Notes: generated from the sequence alone by a model not told the origin. A stretch of 50,039 bases of DNA from an uncultured Prevotella sp. (GCA_905235905.1 CAJONO010000147.1:1-50039), one strand, 5' to 3'. Shown: positions 9,701-19,905, numbered from the stretch's first letter. Made by a program: numbers and translations.

Positions 9701-10924
9701 TTAGAATACGTCGGCAAGAATCTTGCTGGTGGCACCAGCCTTGCCCTTGACGTATGCGGAAGCCTTGTTGCCCGCCTCGGTGAGGAAGGCATCATCGGCA
9801 GTGAAGCGCTCCATAATGCGGGCAAAGTCATCGTAGCAGGTGATTTCGAAGCATCCGCCATTGGCCAGCAACTCTTGTGCTTCCTGGAACCGCTTGTTGT
9901 TCGGCCCGATAATGACAGGGGTGCCCCAGACAGCCGCTTCGAGCACGTTATGAATGCCTACGCCAAAGCCTCCTCCCACGTAGGTGACGGTTCCATAATG
10001 ATAGATGCTGGACAGCAGACCGAAGCAGTTGATAATGAGCACATCGGCACTCTTTAGGTCGGCTGCATGCTCCGCCTCTGTATAGAGAATCGATTTCTTT
10101 CCCTTCAGCAATGCCAGGATTTGCTTCAGATGCTCTTCGCCAATTACGTGTGGGGCGATGATTAGTTTCCAGTCATTGTGCTTGTTGAAATAGTTAATGA
10201 ATATCTCCTCGTCGGGAGGCCACGACGAACCTGCCACAAACACGTTGGGGCAATCGCCCACAAACGTATCCACCAGTGGCAACTGCTTGGCTCGTTCTTT
10301 GATTTGCAGCACACGGTCGAAGCGGGTGTCACCGGTAATGGTGGCGTTGGTCAGGCCAATACTGGCCAACAGCTGACGGCTCTTTTCGTTCTGTACATAG
10401 AAATGAGTAAAGCACTTCAGTACTTGTCCGTACTGCCGGCCATACCAGCGGAAGAACACTTGTCCTTCGCGGAAGATGCTTGACACACTATAGACGGGAA
10501 CGTTGCGGTGCTTCAGAATGTGCAGGTAGTTGTACCAGAACTCGTACTTGATGAAAAATGCCATCTCTGGATGGATGAGCCGTAGAAAACGGCGGGCATT
10601 GCGAATGGTGTCGAGCGGCAGATAGCAGATGATGTCGGCACCCTCGTAGTTCTTGCGGACCTCAAAGCCCGATGGCGAGAAGAACGTGAGCAGGATTTTC
10701 AACTCCGGATGCTGGCGGCGTATCTCTTCCATCAGTGGGCGTCCTTGCTCAAATTCTCCTAACGAGGCGGCATGGAACCACACGTAGTGAGCATTCGGGT
10801 CGGTCTTTTCCTTCAATATGCGGAAAGCATCACGCTCACCACGCCACATCTTGCGCACCTTCTCGCTGAAAAAGCTGGTGACGACGACGCCGAGAAGATA
10901 GAGGTAGATGATCAGATTATACAT
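9701..10924 (-). CDS. waaA: 3-deoxy-D-manno-octulosonic acid (Kdo) transferase
   Basis: 407 aa; 'WFHAASLGEFEQGRPLMEEIR', 'FIKYEFWYNYLH', 'YVGGGFGVGIHNVLEAAVWGTPVIIGPNN' are KdtA/WaaA signatures. Confidence 0.95.
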   Translation of the reverse strand: MYNLIIYLYLLGVVVTSFFSEKVRKMWRGERDAFRILKEKTDPNAHYVWFHAASLGEFEQGRPLMEEIRRQHPELKILLTFFSPSGFEVRKNYEGADIICYLPLDTIRNARRFLRLIHPEMAFFIKYEFWYNYLHILKHRNVPVYSVSSIFREGQVFFRWYGRQYGQVLKCFTHFYVQNEKSRQLLASIGLTNATITGDTRFDRVLQIKERAKQLPLVDTFVGDCPNVFVAGSSWPPDEEIFINYFNKHNDWKLIIAPHVIGEEHLKQILALLKGKKSILYTEAEHAADLKSADVLIINCFGLLSSIYHYGTVTYVGGGFGVGIHNVLEAAVWGTPVIIGPNNKRFQEAQELLANGGCFEITCYDDFARIMERFTADDAFLTEAGNKASAYVKGKAGATSKILADVF

Positions 10925-10934
10925 ACAAGCGCGC

Positions 10935-12464
10935 TTACTTCAATATTTCTATCGCCTTCTTCGTGCGTCTGATGGTTTCCTCCTTGCCGAGGAAGGCAGA
11001 GATGTCGAACATGCCGGGACCCTTGCCCTCGCCGACAAGAGCCAGGCGCCAGGCGTTCATCACGTTGCCCAGTTTCAGTTCCTTGCTCTCAATCCATGCG
11101 TGTACGGTCTGTTCTTGGTTCTCCAATGAGAAATCGTCGAGACCTTCGAGGATGGCGCAAAGTTCTGTAAGTGTTTGTGCCGAGTCCTCTTTCCAACGCT
11201 TCTTGGCCGTCTTTTCATCGTATTGTGTAGGTGCCTCGAAGAAGAACGAGCAAAGGGGCCACAGCTCCTTGACGAACGACACGCGGTCTTTCATCATCTC
11301 GCAGACTTTCACAATGCGCTCGAACGAGTCCCTTACGCCATGCTCACGGCATTCCGGCTCCCACAGCCGCGCAATATCCTCGGCCGATTTCTTCAGGATA
11401 TACTCATGGTTGAACCAGATGCCCTTCTCGTAGGCAAACTTGGCACCTGCCTTCGAGCACTTTGCAATGTCGAACGCCTGAACCAGTTCGTCGAGGGTAA
11501 ACATTTCCTGCTCTGTGCCAGGATTCCATCCTAACAGGGCGAGGAAATTCACCACTGCCTCGGGGAAGTAGCCCTGCTCACGATAGCCGGAACAGAACAC
11601 CTCTTCGCCTGTTTTCTTGTCGACGGCATGCCAATCGAGCGGAAACACGGGGAAGCCCAGACGGTCGCCGTCGCGCTTCGATAGCTTTCCTTTCCCGTCG
11701 GGCTTGAGCAACAGCGGCAGATGGGCAAAGCGGGGCATCGTTTCCTCCCAGCCAAAGGCTTTGTAGAGAAGCACGTGGAGTGGGGCAGAGGGCAACCATT
11801 CCTCGCCACGAATCACGTGGGTAATCTCCATCAAATGGTCGTCTACGATATTGGCCAGATGATAGGTTGGCAGTTCGTCGGCACTCTTGTAGAGCACCTT
11901 GTCGTCGAGAATATCGCTTTTCACGCGTACCTCGCCACGAATCATGTCGTCGACCAGCACTTCTTCGCCAGCCTCGATTTTGATGCGAACCACATACTGC
12001 TGTCCCTCGCTAATCAGTCGCTCCACCTCTTCGGCGGGCATGGTCAGCGAGTTGCGCATCATGGTGCGCGTCTTGTTGTCGTATTGGAAGTTTTCTATTT
12101 CCTTGCGCTTGGCGTCCAGCTCCTCTGGCGTGTCGAAGGCAATGTAGGCCTTGCCGCTGTCGAGCAGTTGCTTCACGTATTTCTTGTAAATGTCGCGTCG
12201 CTCGCTCTGACGATAAGGACCATAGTTGCCGCCAAACGAAACGCCCTCGTCAAACTTGATGCCTAACCACTGGAAGGCTTCGATGATGTAGGCTTCGGCT
12301 TCGGGCACAAAGCGGGTTGTGTCGGTGTCCTCAATGCGGAACACGAAATCGCCGCCATGCTTCTTGGCAAACAGATAGTTATACAGGGCGGTACGCACAC
12401 CGCCGATATGCAATGGTCCCGTAGGACTGGGTGCAAAGCGCACTCTTGTTCTTCTTTCTGTCAT
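10935..12464 (-). CDS. gltX: Glutamyl-tRNA synthetase
   Basis: 509 aa; '[28 protein letters not shown]' HIGH-type motif and '[17 protein letters not shown]' KMSKS-type motif. Confidence 0.97.
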   Translation of the reverse strand: MTERRTRVRFAPSPTGPLHIGGVRTALYNYLFAKKHGGDFVFRIEDTDTTRFVPEAEAYIIEAFQWLGIKFDEGVSFGGNYGPYRQSERRDIYKKYVKQLLDSGKAYIAFDTPEELDAKRKEIENFQYDNKTRTMMRNSLTMPAEEVERLISEGQQYVVRIKIEAGEEVLVDDMIRGEVRVKSDILDDKVLYKSADELPTYHLANIVDDHLMEITHVIRGEEWLPSAPLHVLLYKAFGWEETMPRFAHLPLLLKPDGKGKLSKRDGDRLGFPVFPLDWHAVDKKTGEEVFCSGYREQGYFPEAVVNFLALLGWNPGTEQEMFTLDELVQAFDIAKCSKAGAKFAYEKGIWFNHEYILKKSAEDIARLWEPECREHGVRDSFERIVKVCEMMKDRVSFVKELWPLCSFFFEAPTQYDEKTAKKRWKEDSAQTLTELCAILEGLDDFSLENQEQTVHAWIESKELKLGNVMNAWRLALVGEGKGPGMFDISAFLGKEETIRRTKKAIEILK

Positions 12465-12485
12465 ATATTATTTCAATTTTGAGTG

Positions 12486-12493
12486 CAAAGGTA
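12486..12493 (-). promoter_or_regulatory. Bacteroidetes -7 promoter element (TACCTTTG) for gltX
   Basis: CAAAGGTA on + strand = TACCTTTG, matching TAnnTTTG. Confidence 0.55.
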
Positions 12494-12521
12494 CGAAATT
12501 TTAGTCATCAATCACACTGAT

Positions 12522-14033
12522 TTAACTGTTTTTTTTACTTTTCTCGTTCTTCCAACGTGCAATGAGCGAACGAAGGTCTAGTCGACGGTCAAGTTGGATG
12601 ATGCAGAAAACGCTACATGAGAAGGTGATAATAGTCATGAGCCCATAGCTCCACCAGGCAGGCGACACATACGAGCAGCCGAAACAAAGAAGCGCCGAAA
12701 GCACCAGGATGGTCAGTAGTTTCAGTGAGATGCCACTCAGCCTGAAGCCGTAGCGCCAACGCGTCATGCTGATGCTCACCGCCACATCGATGAGCGCCGT
12801 GCAGAGCGCCCCATAACCCAAGCCTTCGAGGCCCATATAGGCATAGAAGCCTGCCATGATGGAGAAAGTCTTCAGGTTGCCCCACGCTGTCTCTACCCAG
12901 AAAAGGTAATGCTTGTCTCCCTTGGCATAGGCAATATAGTCCATCGGGAAGCACAGTGCCTTGAAGATTGCCGCCAGACCAAGAAAACGCACCAGACTCC
13001 TGATAACCAGGAAGTCGCTGCCTAATAACACACTAATGAGTAGCGGGGTGGTCAGGATAATGAGCATTGACAAAGGGGTGATGACAAGCAGCACAATCTC
13101 CGTCTGCTGATTTACCAGACGGAAAGCATCCTTCATACTGGTCTTCACCATTGCCGACAAATGAGGGTAGTAGTCGGTGGCCATCGCCGTGAAGATAATG
13201 CCTACATACTGCATGGTCACCACGTTAGCCGCCTGATAGAATCCGACATCGGAAACCGAACCGTGATTGCTGATGAAGGCCGAGAGGGCATAGGTCGTAA
13301 TGGTGCCTATGACGACGCCGACAGTCATCACAAACCCGAACTGTATGATGTCGTGGCCCAGCACCCATACCCTGCGCAGGGTGAGTCGTTCCCGTGCCCC
13401 CTCAGTTTGTCGGCGGCGGTAGGAATAGCTGCGTATGACGCAGAAATAGACGACGTTTGCCAGGATCATTGCCGGCACGATGCCTTTGATGCCCCATATA
13501 TAATAAAGAGGTATGCTGAGCAGCAAGCCGCAGGCTGGCGGAATGGTAGAACAGAAGGCCAGTTGCTTGTAGCGGCGCAAGCCTTGCATGATGGCCATTT
13601 CGCCTGTGCCCATGATGCTGAAGAACACCGACACGCTGAGCAGTAGGAAGAATGACACATACTCGTTATTGCCAAAGGAGAACTCTGACATGAGCGGTGA
13701 GAGAAGCACTGTGAGCACCAGACCCAGTATGGCAGAAGCAAACACCATGACTCTGACGAGGCGGACGGTGAAGTCGAGCACACGCTCGTCGCCTTGCTCC
13801 CTGACCTGCGACACATTGCGCACGGCAGAGATATTGATGCCCATCAGGGCAATCTGCTGAACAATATTGGCCGCATTCGACAAGAGCGACATGACGCCCA
13901 TACCGGTAGAATGGAGAATCGTTGCCACCAGACGGCCGCGGATGGTGTTCACAACCACGTTCAGCAGTTGCGCACCGCCGAAAACAGCTGTGCTCGTAAC
14001 AATTTTCCTGTATGTCGTCCTTAGTTCGTCCAT
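12522..14033 (-). CDS. O-antigen translocase / polysaccharide flippase (Wzx-like, MATE-fold)
   Basis: 503-aa polytopic protein; 'TAVFGGAQLLNVVVNTIRGRLVATILHSTGMGVMSLLSNAANIVQQIALMGI'. Confidence 0.88.
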   Translation of the reverse strand: MDELRTTYRKIVTSTAVFGGAQLLNVVVNTIRGRLVATILHSTGMGVMSLLSNAANIVQQIALMGINISAVRNVSQVREQGDERVLDFTVRLVRVMVFASAILGLVLTVLLSPLMSEFSFGNNEYVSFFLLLSVSVFFSIMGTGEMAIMQGLRRYKQLAFCSTIPPACGLLLSIPLYYIWGIKGIVPAMILANVVYFCVIRSYSYRRRQTEGARERLTLRRVWVLGHDIIQFGFVMTVGVVIGTITTYALSAFISNHGSVSDVGFYQAANVVTMQYVGIIFTAMATDYYPHLSAMVKTSMKDAFRLVNQQTEIVLLVITPLSMLIILTTPLLISVLLGSDFLVIRSLVRFLGLAAIFKALCFPMDYIAYAKGDKHYLFWVETAWGNLKTFSIMAGFYAYMGLEGLGYGALCTALIDVAVSISMTRWRYGFRLSGISLKLLTILVLSALLCFGCSYVSPAWWSYGLMTIITFSCSVFCIIQLDRRLDLRSLIARWKNEKSKKNS

Positions 14034-14048
14034 GCGTCTTTCTTTTGT

Positions 14049-16079
14049 TTAGAATGAAATCGTCTTACATGTCTTTCCCCCCAACCTGGCTGCGGCATAA
14101 GGAAAACCGCTGCCCATCATCCGCGGCCCCCGTAACAGATAGGCTTCATCGGCACGGGCAATCATGAAGAAGTCGAGAAATGTCTTTTCGTAATACTCAT
14201 AGCTCTCACGGCGGTCGTTGCCAATGTGCGAAACCGTCCCTGGTATCACGTAGACGTAATCCCTGCCCATGCAGGCGTGTTCTGCAAACGTAGTGCTGTC
14301 AGAGCAGACAATGATGCGCTTGTCCTGGTGCTGGCGGTGCAAAGTAGCCAACTGTGTCAGGCAGCTGGCTATCAGCGCATCCTGTTCGGCCAGTGGCAAC
14401 GGCTCGTTGTAGGTTTCTTCATTGAAATCGTCAAGCAGATTGCAGAAACGGGCAGAAACGGTGATGTATGGCCCCCCCACGTCCTGCCTGATGGCATCTA
14501 AGTGTTGCGCTAATCGGGCTGTGGGCTTGAACAGTTCGTGAAAGGCTCCTGCAAAGTCGGCGTCGTAGCAGAAATTGGCGTTGGTGTAGACGTGTAGTTG
14601 TCGGTTTCTGTGCTTTTCCATCACGTTGTGCATCTTCCGTCTCTGGTACCGGCGTTCCCATAGGGTGTCTGTCTGTGTGTCGCAAACAAGAGTGTCAGCC
14701 TGCTGGGGATTGAAAGTGAGCTCATGCTCGTCTATCTGCCAGTCATATTTGTTGGGCTGCAGATAGTCGGCCAGCAGGAAAGGATGGGTGAAATGAATTC
14801 TGAAATCGCGCCCCGTGTCCCTACATGCCATATAGGTACTCACGATGCCGCGCAAGCGGTCGACCAAACCGCCACTTCTCACGTTTCCGCAATGCATGCA
14901 TACAACGAAGGGGGTGTTGCTGTCTTCAGTCGTGCCTGAGTGTGTTTCGCGATTCTTTGTGCCTGGGGCTGTGGCAGCACTTTCAGGGAAAGAGAGTGAT
15001 TGCCTAAGTTCGCGTTCCATCCGCCGCCTTATGAACAACCATCGGTAGGCCGTCGGCCACAGGCGTAGCACGGCTTTTTCAAGCAGGCACCGTGGGGAAT
15101 ATTTCAGGCAGAACAGAACGAAAAGGAGTTGGTAATTGCACAGGTTCAGGAAGCGGATGCGTTCTCCTGCAGAGAGTTGATGCACATCGATGCTCTGAAA
15201 ACACTGGCGCAGGTTGGCAACGAGCAGCCCCTCTGCGTCAGACAGCTCACGATAGTGGCGCACATAGTGGGCCGTCAGGCTGCGCCATGTGTAGAACGCT
15301 TTGCGGTTGGCGCCTGCATACTCACTGCTTTCTTTGCCAAATTCCTGCTCGATGATTTCCTGCAATTGCAAGCAGGTTTTCAATGGCTGGAACTGGCGCG
15401 GCGACACGCGACAGGTAATTGACTCAGGGTGGTTCTGGTAAGTGTATTCGGCGTTTGAGAAAGCTACTCGCTCTGCCTGTAACAGGTAGAGCCGTTCGTC
15501 TACCTCGTCAGAGTTCATCCAGACGGGTTCGTGCCTGCCAGGATAGCTCATGTTCACCCATACCTTGCGGCGATAGAGTCCGCCGTTGCAGCCTATCCGC
15601 CACTCTGGCAGCGTAGCGCCCACCAAGTCGCGGCCACGATAAACAGCTTTTGTGTCGAAGTCTTCTACTGGCAGTACCTCGGTGACACGCCCCGTCGGCA
15701 TATCGACGAAAAGCATTCGCGGATAGACAATGGCTGCATCCGTTTCCTGCATCCTGCAGAGCATGGCTCGCAGGTAGCCAGCTTCAATCTTGTCGTCGGC
15801 ATCCAACGGAAGAATGACTTCTCCCTTCGATTCGTAGACCGCCCTGTCGCGGGGCATCTTGGCTGAACCGCTGTTCTTCTGATGAAAATAGACGATGCGG
15901 GCATCGCTCGCCGACAATGCCTGCATGATAGCATCGGTATCGTCGGCAGAGCCATCGTTCACTACTACCCATTCCCAGTTCTTGTATGTTTGGTCACAAA
16001 GGCATTGGTAGGTGTCCCGCAAAAATCTGCCGCCATTATAGACAGGAGTAACGACAGAAATCAGCATCGTTTCGTCCAT
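14049..16079 (-). CDS. Two-domain glycosyltransferase: N-terminal GT2 plus C-terminal fucosyltransferase-like (GT-B) domain
   Basis: 676 aa; GT2 'ISVVTPVYNGGRFLRDTYQCLCDQTYKNWEWVVVNDGSADDTDAI...LPLDADDKIEAGY'; C-terminal half 'GGLVDRLRGIVSTYMACRDTG...IVCSDSTTFAEHA...KTFLDFFMIARADEAYLLRGPRMMGSGFPYAAARLGGK'. Confidence 0.8.
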   Translation of the reverse strand: MDETMLISVVTPVYNGGRFLRDTYQCLCDQTYKNWEWVVVNDGSADDTDAIMQALSASDARIVYFHQKNSGSAKMPRDRAVYESKGEVILPLDADDKIEAGYLRAMLCRMQETDAAIVYPRMLFVDMPTGRVTEVLPVEDFDTKAVYRGRDLVGATLPEWRIGCNGGLYRRKVWVNMSYPGRHEPVWMNSDEVDERLYLLQAERVAFSNAEYTYQNHPESITCRVSPRQFQPLKTCLQLQEIIEQEFGKESSEYAGANRKAFYTWRSLTAHYVRHYRELSDAEGLLVANLRQCFQSIDVHQLSAGERIRFLNLCNYQLLFVLFCLKYSPRCLLEKAVLRLWPTAYRWLFIRRRMERELRQSLSFPESAATAPGTKNRETHSGTTEDSNTPFVVCMHCGNVRSGGLVDRLRGIVSTYMACRDTGRDFRIHFTHPFLLADYLQPNKYDWQIDEHELTFNPQQADTLVCDTQTDTLWERRYQRRKMHNVMEKHRNRQLHVYTNANFCYDADFAGAFHELFKPTARLAQHLDAIRQDVGGPYITVSARFCNLLDDFNEETYNEPLPLAEQDALIASCLTQLATLHRQHQDKRIIVCSDSTTFAEHACMGRDYVYVIPGTVSHIGNDRRESYEYYEKTFLDFFMIARADEAYLLRGPRMMGSGFPYAAARLGGKTCKTISF

Positions 16080-16140
16080 TTCACCTCTTTATTATATATA
16101 AATATATAACGATAAAAAACCGGTATTATTATGTCATAGC

Positions 16141-17172
16141 TCACATACATGTTATTTCTCCTCGAATGCTGTGCTGCATGTAGTGGCGCACCTGTTCTGG
16201 GTCATTGTAGTGCGACTGCAGGAACATGAGTTTAGTCACGGCACTCTCCACCGTCGAGTCGTGTCCGCTGATGACGCCCGCTTCCTTCAGCTGGAAGCCC
16301 GTGTCGTAGCGGCCCATCTCTACCATGCCTTGCATGCACTGGCTTATGTTGACAATCACCTTGCCCTGTCGCGTACCCTCTTTCAGGGCGCTGATGAGCC
16401 AGGGGCTTTGTGGCGCATTGCCACTTCCGAAGGTGCGCATCACGATGCTGCGCAGGTTGGGCGTGGCAATGATATGGCGTATCAGGTCTTCGCGAATGCC
16501 GGGAAAGAGCGAGAAGATAATCACGTTGTTGTCGAGGCGGAAGTGGGGGAGCATGGGCTTTGTGAAGTCGGGCTTCAGGATTCTGTCTTCGTGGTAGCTG
16601 ATGTTCACGCCCGCATCGACCAGATGGGGATAGTTGAACGACTCAAAGGCGTTGAACTCGTCGGCACTCTGCTTTGTGGTACGGTTGCCGCGCAACAGAT
16701 GGCCGTTGAAATAGATGCCCACTTCGGGCACCATGGCCGTTCCGTCCTTATGACGGGCCGCTGCAATCTCGATCGAAGTGATGAGGTTCTCTTTGCCGTC
16801 AGTCCGCAGTTGGCCGATGGGCAGTTGCGAACCGGTGAATATGACGGGCTTGGTGAGGTTTTCGAGCAGATAGCTCAAGGCCGAGGCGGTATAGGCCATG
16901 GTGTCGGTGCCATGCAGCACGACGAAGCCATCATAGTCCTCATAACGGTCGGCTATGACGTGGGAGAGTTGTGTCCACAATGCCGGCGACATGTCGCTGG
17001 AGTCGATGGGTGGTGAGAATTGGTAGGCTTCTATCTGTATGTCGAACTGGTTCAGTTCGGGCACATTCTGGCGAAGGTGCTCGAAGTCTAAGGGCTCGAG
17101 CGCCTTCGTTAGGGGGTTGTGGCTCATACCTATCGTGCCACCCGTATAAATCAGGAGAACCTTTCTTTCCAT
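16141..17172 (-). CDS. ansA: Type I L-asparaginase
   Basis: 343 aa; 'LLIYTGGTIGMSHN', 'DGFVVLHGTDTMAYTASALSYLLENLTKPVIFTGSQLPIGQLRTDGKENLITSIEIAA'. Confidence 0.95.
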   Translation of the reverse strand: MERKVLLIYTGGTIGMSHNPLTKALEPLDFEHLRQNVPELNQFDIQIEAYQFSPPIDSSDMSPALWTQLSHVIADRYEDYDGFVVLHGTDTMAYTASALSYLLENLTKPVIFTGSQLPIGQLRTDGKENLITSIEIAAARHKDGTAMVPEVGIYFNGHLLRGNRTTKQSADEFNAFESFNYPHLVDAGVNISYHEDRILKPDFTKPMLPHFRLDNNVIIFSLFPGIREDLIRHIIATPNLRSIVMRTFGSGNAPQSPWLISALKEGTRQGKVIVNISQCMQGMVEMGRYDTGFQLKEAGVISGHDSTVESAVTKLMFLQSHYNDPEQVRHYMQHSIRGEITCM

Positions 17173-17190
17173 TATTGTTGCTAATTACGC

Positions 17191-17304
17191 GGCGGGAAAA
17201 CCGCCGCACACGAACTTACTCATGTGGCGGGAAAACCGCCGCACACGAACTTACTCATGTGGTGGGAAAACCGCCGCACACGAACTACCTACGCCGCACA
17301 CGAA
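17191..17304. repeat. 35-bp tandem repeat (about 3 copies) between ansA and a porin gene
   Basis: GGCGGGAAAACCGCCGCACACGAACTTACTCATGT starts at 17191 and 17226; third copy at 17261 (GGTGGGAAAACCGCCGCACACGAACT); a further CCGCACACGAAC follows. GGCGGgaaaaCCGCC mini-hairpin in each unit. Confidence 0.92.
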
Positions 17305-17310
17305 CGGCCC

Positions 17311-18408
17311 TTAGAAGCGGAAGTCGAGTTCGAGGTCTAAGAGATTGTAGTTCAGGTCGTTGGTACGCTCATTGACACGGGCATACTCCAAATTGAGCTG
17401 CAGGTTCTTCGTAAACAGATAGTCGGCACCAATCTCGTAGAAGGTCTTGCTCGACGACCATTCGCGCTTGTCGCGATAGGTGTCGTAGCGGGCCTTCACG
17501 TGCAGTTTGTTCTTGATGACGGGAGCAATGCAGAGCGCATAGAAGCCGTCGGCTTTGTCGCAGGCCTTGCCATCGCTGCCGATGGAGTTGCTGCCATAGC
17601 CTTTGCTGTAGATATACTCCGTGCGGAAAGTCCAGTCATCCTTGGCATATTCTGCCGAGAACGCGCAGCGCTTCTTCTCGACGTTCTCGGTCTTCTTCAC
17701 CTCGGTCTTGCTGCCGTCGGCGTTGGTAATGCGCTCGGCCACGTAGGTCATGTTGCCGCGTGAGCCAATCCATCCGAAGGCACCGATGCGCAAGCCCTCG
17801 ATAGGCCATACCCAGAGGCCGCCGATGATGTCCTTGCGGTTGTCGGCATCCTTCACGTTGATGCCCTGCCCATTGAACACGCCCACCTGATAGTGCAGCA
17901 GGTTTCGCTTGCCCACCTTGAGGAAGTCGCCCTGAATCTGCACACCCAGGTCACGGCCGTTCGAAGCCTGTTCGCCCGTTCGGTCGGAGAAGCCCGACAG
18001 CTTCGACACGTTCTGCGAATAGCTCATGAAACCCTGCGTGATGGGGTGCATGGGGTTCTCGAAGGTGAACGGACGCTTGAACTGTCCGGCCTTCACCTTG
18101 AAGAACTCATACTTCTGCCATTCGCCGAAGAGGTCGACCAAGCGTATGGCCGTGTTGTCGGTATTGGTCGTACCGTTGATTTGCATCTGCACTTTCCAGT
18201 AAAAGTCCTGGTGGGCACGGCCTTCCAGGGCCATACGCACCAGTCGCAGATTGAAGGCGTTGGTCTTGTCGCTCTCCTTGTCCTGTGCCTGATACTGCAC
18301 CATACCGTATCCGCTCAGCTTCACATTCTGGAACCACTCGCTTGTCTGAGCCATTGTGCTCAGTGCCACTCCAATCATGAGGGCAGTCATCATTGTTCTT
18401 TTCATCAT
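17311..18408 (-). CDS. Porin (phosphate-selective OprO/OprP-like beta-barrel)
   Basis: 365 aa; signal peptide; 'KLSGYGMVQYQAQDKES...FNLRLVRMALEGRAHQDFYWKVQMQING'; C-terminal aromatic 'DLELDFRF'. Confidence 0.8.
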   Translation of the reverse strand: MMKRTMMTALMIGVALSTMAQTSEWFQNVKLSGYGMVQYQAQDKESDKTNAFNLRLVRMALEGRAHQDFYWKVQMQINGTTNTDNTAIRLVDLFGEWQKYEFFKVKAGQFKRPFTFENPMHPITQGFMSYSQNVSKLSGFSDRTGEQASNGRDLGVQIQGDFLKVGKRNLLHYQVGVFNGQGINVKDADNRKDIIGGLWVWPIEGLRIGAFGWIGSRGNMTYVAERITNADGSKTEVKKTENVEKKRCAFSAEYAKDDWTFRTEYIYSKGYGSNSIGSDGKACDKADGFYALCIAPVIKNKLHVKARYDTYRDKREWSSSKTFYEIGADYLFTKNLQLNLEYARVNERTNDLNYNLLDLELDFRF

Positions 18409-18409
18409 G

Positions 18410-19825
18410 CTATCTTCGTTTCAATAATACTACATTCTCTACATGGGGGGTGTGGGGGAACATGTCGACGGGCTGCACCTCGACAACGCGGTATTGCTGG
18501 TCTAACTCCTGCAGGTCGCGGGCTTGTGTGGCAGGGTTGCAGCTCACGTAGACAATCCTTTCGGGGGCTGCCCTGAGAATGGTCTTCACCACGTCGGGGT
18601 GCATGCCTGCACGTGGCGGGTCGGTGATAATCACGTCGGGACGTCCGTGACTGGCGATAAAGTCGTCGGTCAGTATGTCCTTCATGTCGCCAGCATAGAA
18701 CAGGGTGTTCTCTATATGGTTCAGTTCTGAATTGACCTTCGCATCGTCGATGGCTTCGGGCACATACTCGATGCCAATGACTTTCCTGGCGCGTTTGGCC
18801 ACGAAATTGGCAATGGTGCCTGTTCCCGTGTACAGGTCGTAGACCATTTCCCGTCCTGTCAGCGCGGCAAACTCGCGGGCCACGGAATAGAGATGGTAGG
18901 CCTGCTCGGTATTGGTCTGATAGAACGACTTGGGACCCACTTTGAACTTCAGGTCCTCCATCAGTTCGAAGATGTGGTCCTCGCCCTTAAACACGAGTAT
19001 CTCCTGGTCGGCAATGGTGTCGTTGCACTTCTGGTTGTCGAGATACATGAGCGAGGTTATTTGCGGAAATGTGTCGGCTAAGTGCTGCAGCAGGCCAAAA
19101 GCCTCGTGCTCGCCGCCTGTCTCGTCGTAGTGGAACTGTACGATAACCATCCATTCGCCCGATGCCGAATTCCTGATGATGACGTCTCTGAGCAGTCCCT
19201 TCTGCGCCCTGAGGTCGAAGAAGCTGATGCCGTGCTGCAAGGCATAGTCGCGCACCTCGTTGCGTATCTGGTTGTGCAGGTCGTCCATGAGCCAGCACTT
19301 GTCTATAGGCAGAATCTTGTCGAAGGCGCCGGTGATGTGGAAACCCAGCGCGTCGCGCTGGAACTCGCGTCCCGATGCTATCTCCTCTTGGGTGAGGTAG
19401 CGGCGGTTCGAGGCTCCGAAGTCGAGCTTGTTGCGGTATTCCTGCGTCTTCACGCTGCCTAAGATGGGGCGGAACGCAGGCAGCTCAACCTTGCCGATGC
19501 GATGCAACTGGTCGGATACCTGCTGTTGCTTGGCCTTCAGCTGCTCCTCATAGGGCAGGTTCTGCCACTTGCAGCCGCCGCATACGCCGAAGTGCTGGCA
19601 GAAAGGTGTGGCGCGAACGGGGCTGTATTCCTGAAAACGCACCACCTCGCCCTCGGCAAAGGAGTGCTTCTTGCGGCGAATCTGCACGTCGCAGATGTCG
19701 CCAGGCACACAAAACGGTACAAACACCACCAGGTCGTTCCAATGGAACAGGCACTTGCCTTCGGCAGCAATGGCCTCTATCTTGATGCCCTCTAACAAGG
19801 GCAATGGTTTCTTGTTTCTTGACAT
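18410..19825 (-). CDS. rlmD: 23S rRNA (uracil-5)-methyltransferase (TrmA/RumA family, RlmD-like)
   Basis: 471 aa; 'CQHFGVCGGCKWQNLPYEEQLKAKQQQV' Fe-S motif, 'VYDLYTGTGTIANFVAKRARKVIGIEYVPEAI', 'DPPRAGMHPDVV...IVYVSCNPATQARDL'. Confidence 0.93.
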   Translation of the reverse strand: MSRNKKPLPLLEGIKIEAIAAEGKCLFHWNDLVVFVPFCVPGDICDVQIRRKKHSFAEGEVVRFQEYSPVRATPFCQHFGVCGGCKWQNLPYEEQLKAKQQQVSDQLHRIGKVELPAFRPILGSVKTQEYRNKLDFGASNRRYLTQEEIASGREFQRDALGFHITGAFDKILPIDKCWLMDDLHNQIRNEVRDYALQHGISFFDLRAQKGLLRDVIIRNSASGEWMVIVQFHYDETGGEHEAFGLLQHLADTFPQITSLMYLDNQKCNDTIADQEILVFKGEDHIFELMEDLKFKVGPKSFYQTNTEQAYHLYSVAREFAALTGREMVYDLYTGTGTIANFVAKRARKVIGIEYVPEAIDDAKVNSELNHIENTLFYAGDMKDILTDDFIASHGRPDVIITDPPRAGMHPDVVKTILRAAPERIVYVSCNPATQARDLQELDQQYRVVEVQPVDMFPHTPHVENVVLLKRR

Positions 19826-19905
19826 AAATTGTGCAATTTGGCTGCGAAGTTACCAAAAAAACGTGAATTGGCCAAACATTATTAGGCCATTTCGAGAAAA
19901 ATGAG

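Noticed and set aside
16082-16140. AT-rich stretch between the glycosyltransferase and ansA as a possible regulatory RNA
   Set aside because: Only about 60 nt, no clear stable structure or repeat; ordinary spacer.
16171-17016. 281-aa plus-strand ORF
   Set aside because: Antisense to ansA, whose conserved motifs are clear; shadow ORF.
17191-17304. Possible CRISPR array or attC-like array
   Set aside because: 35-bp units are directly adjacent with no spacers, and no integrase or cas gene was seen.
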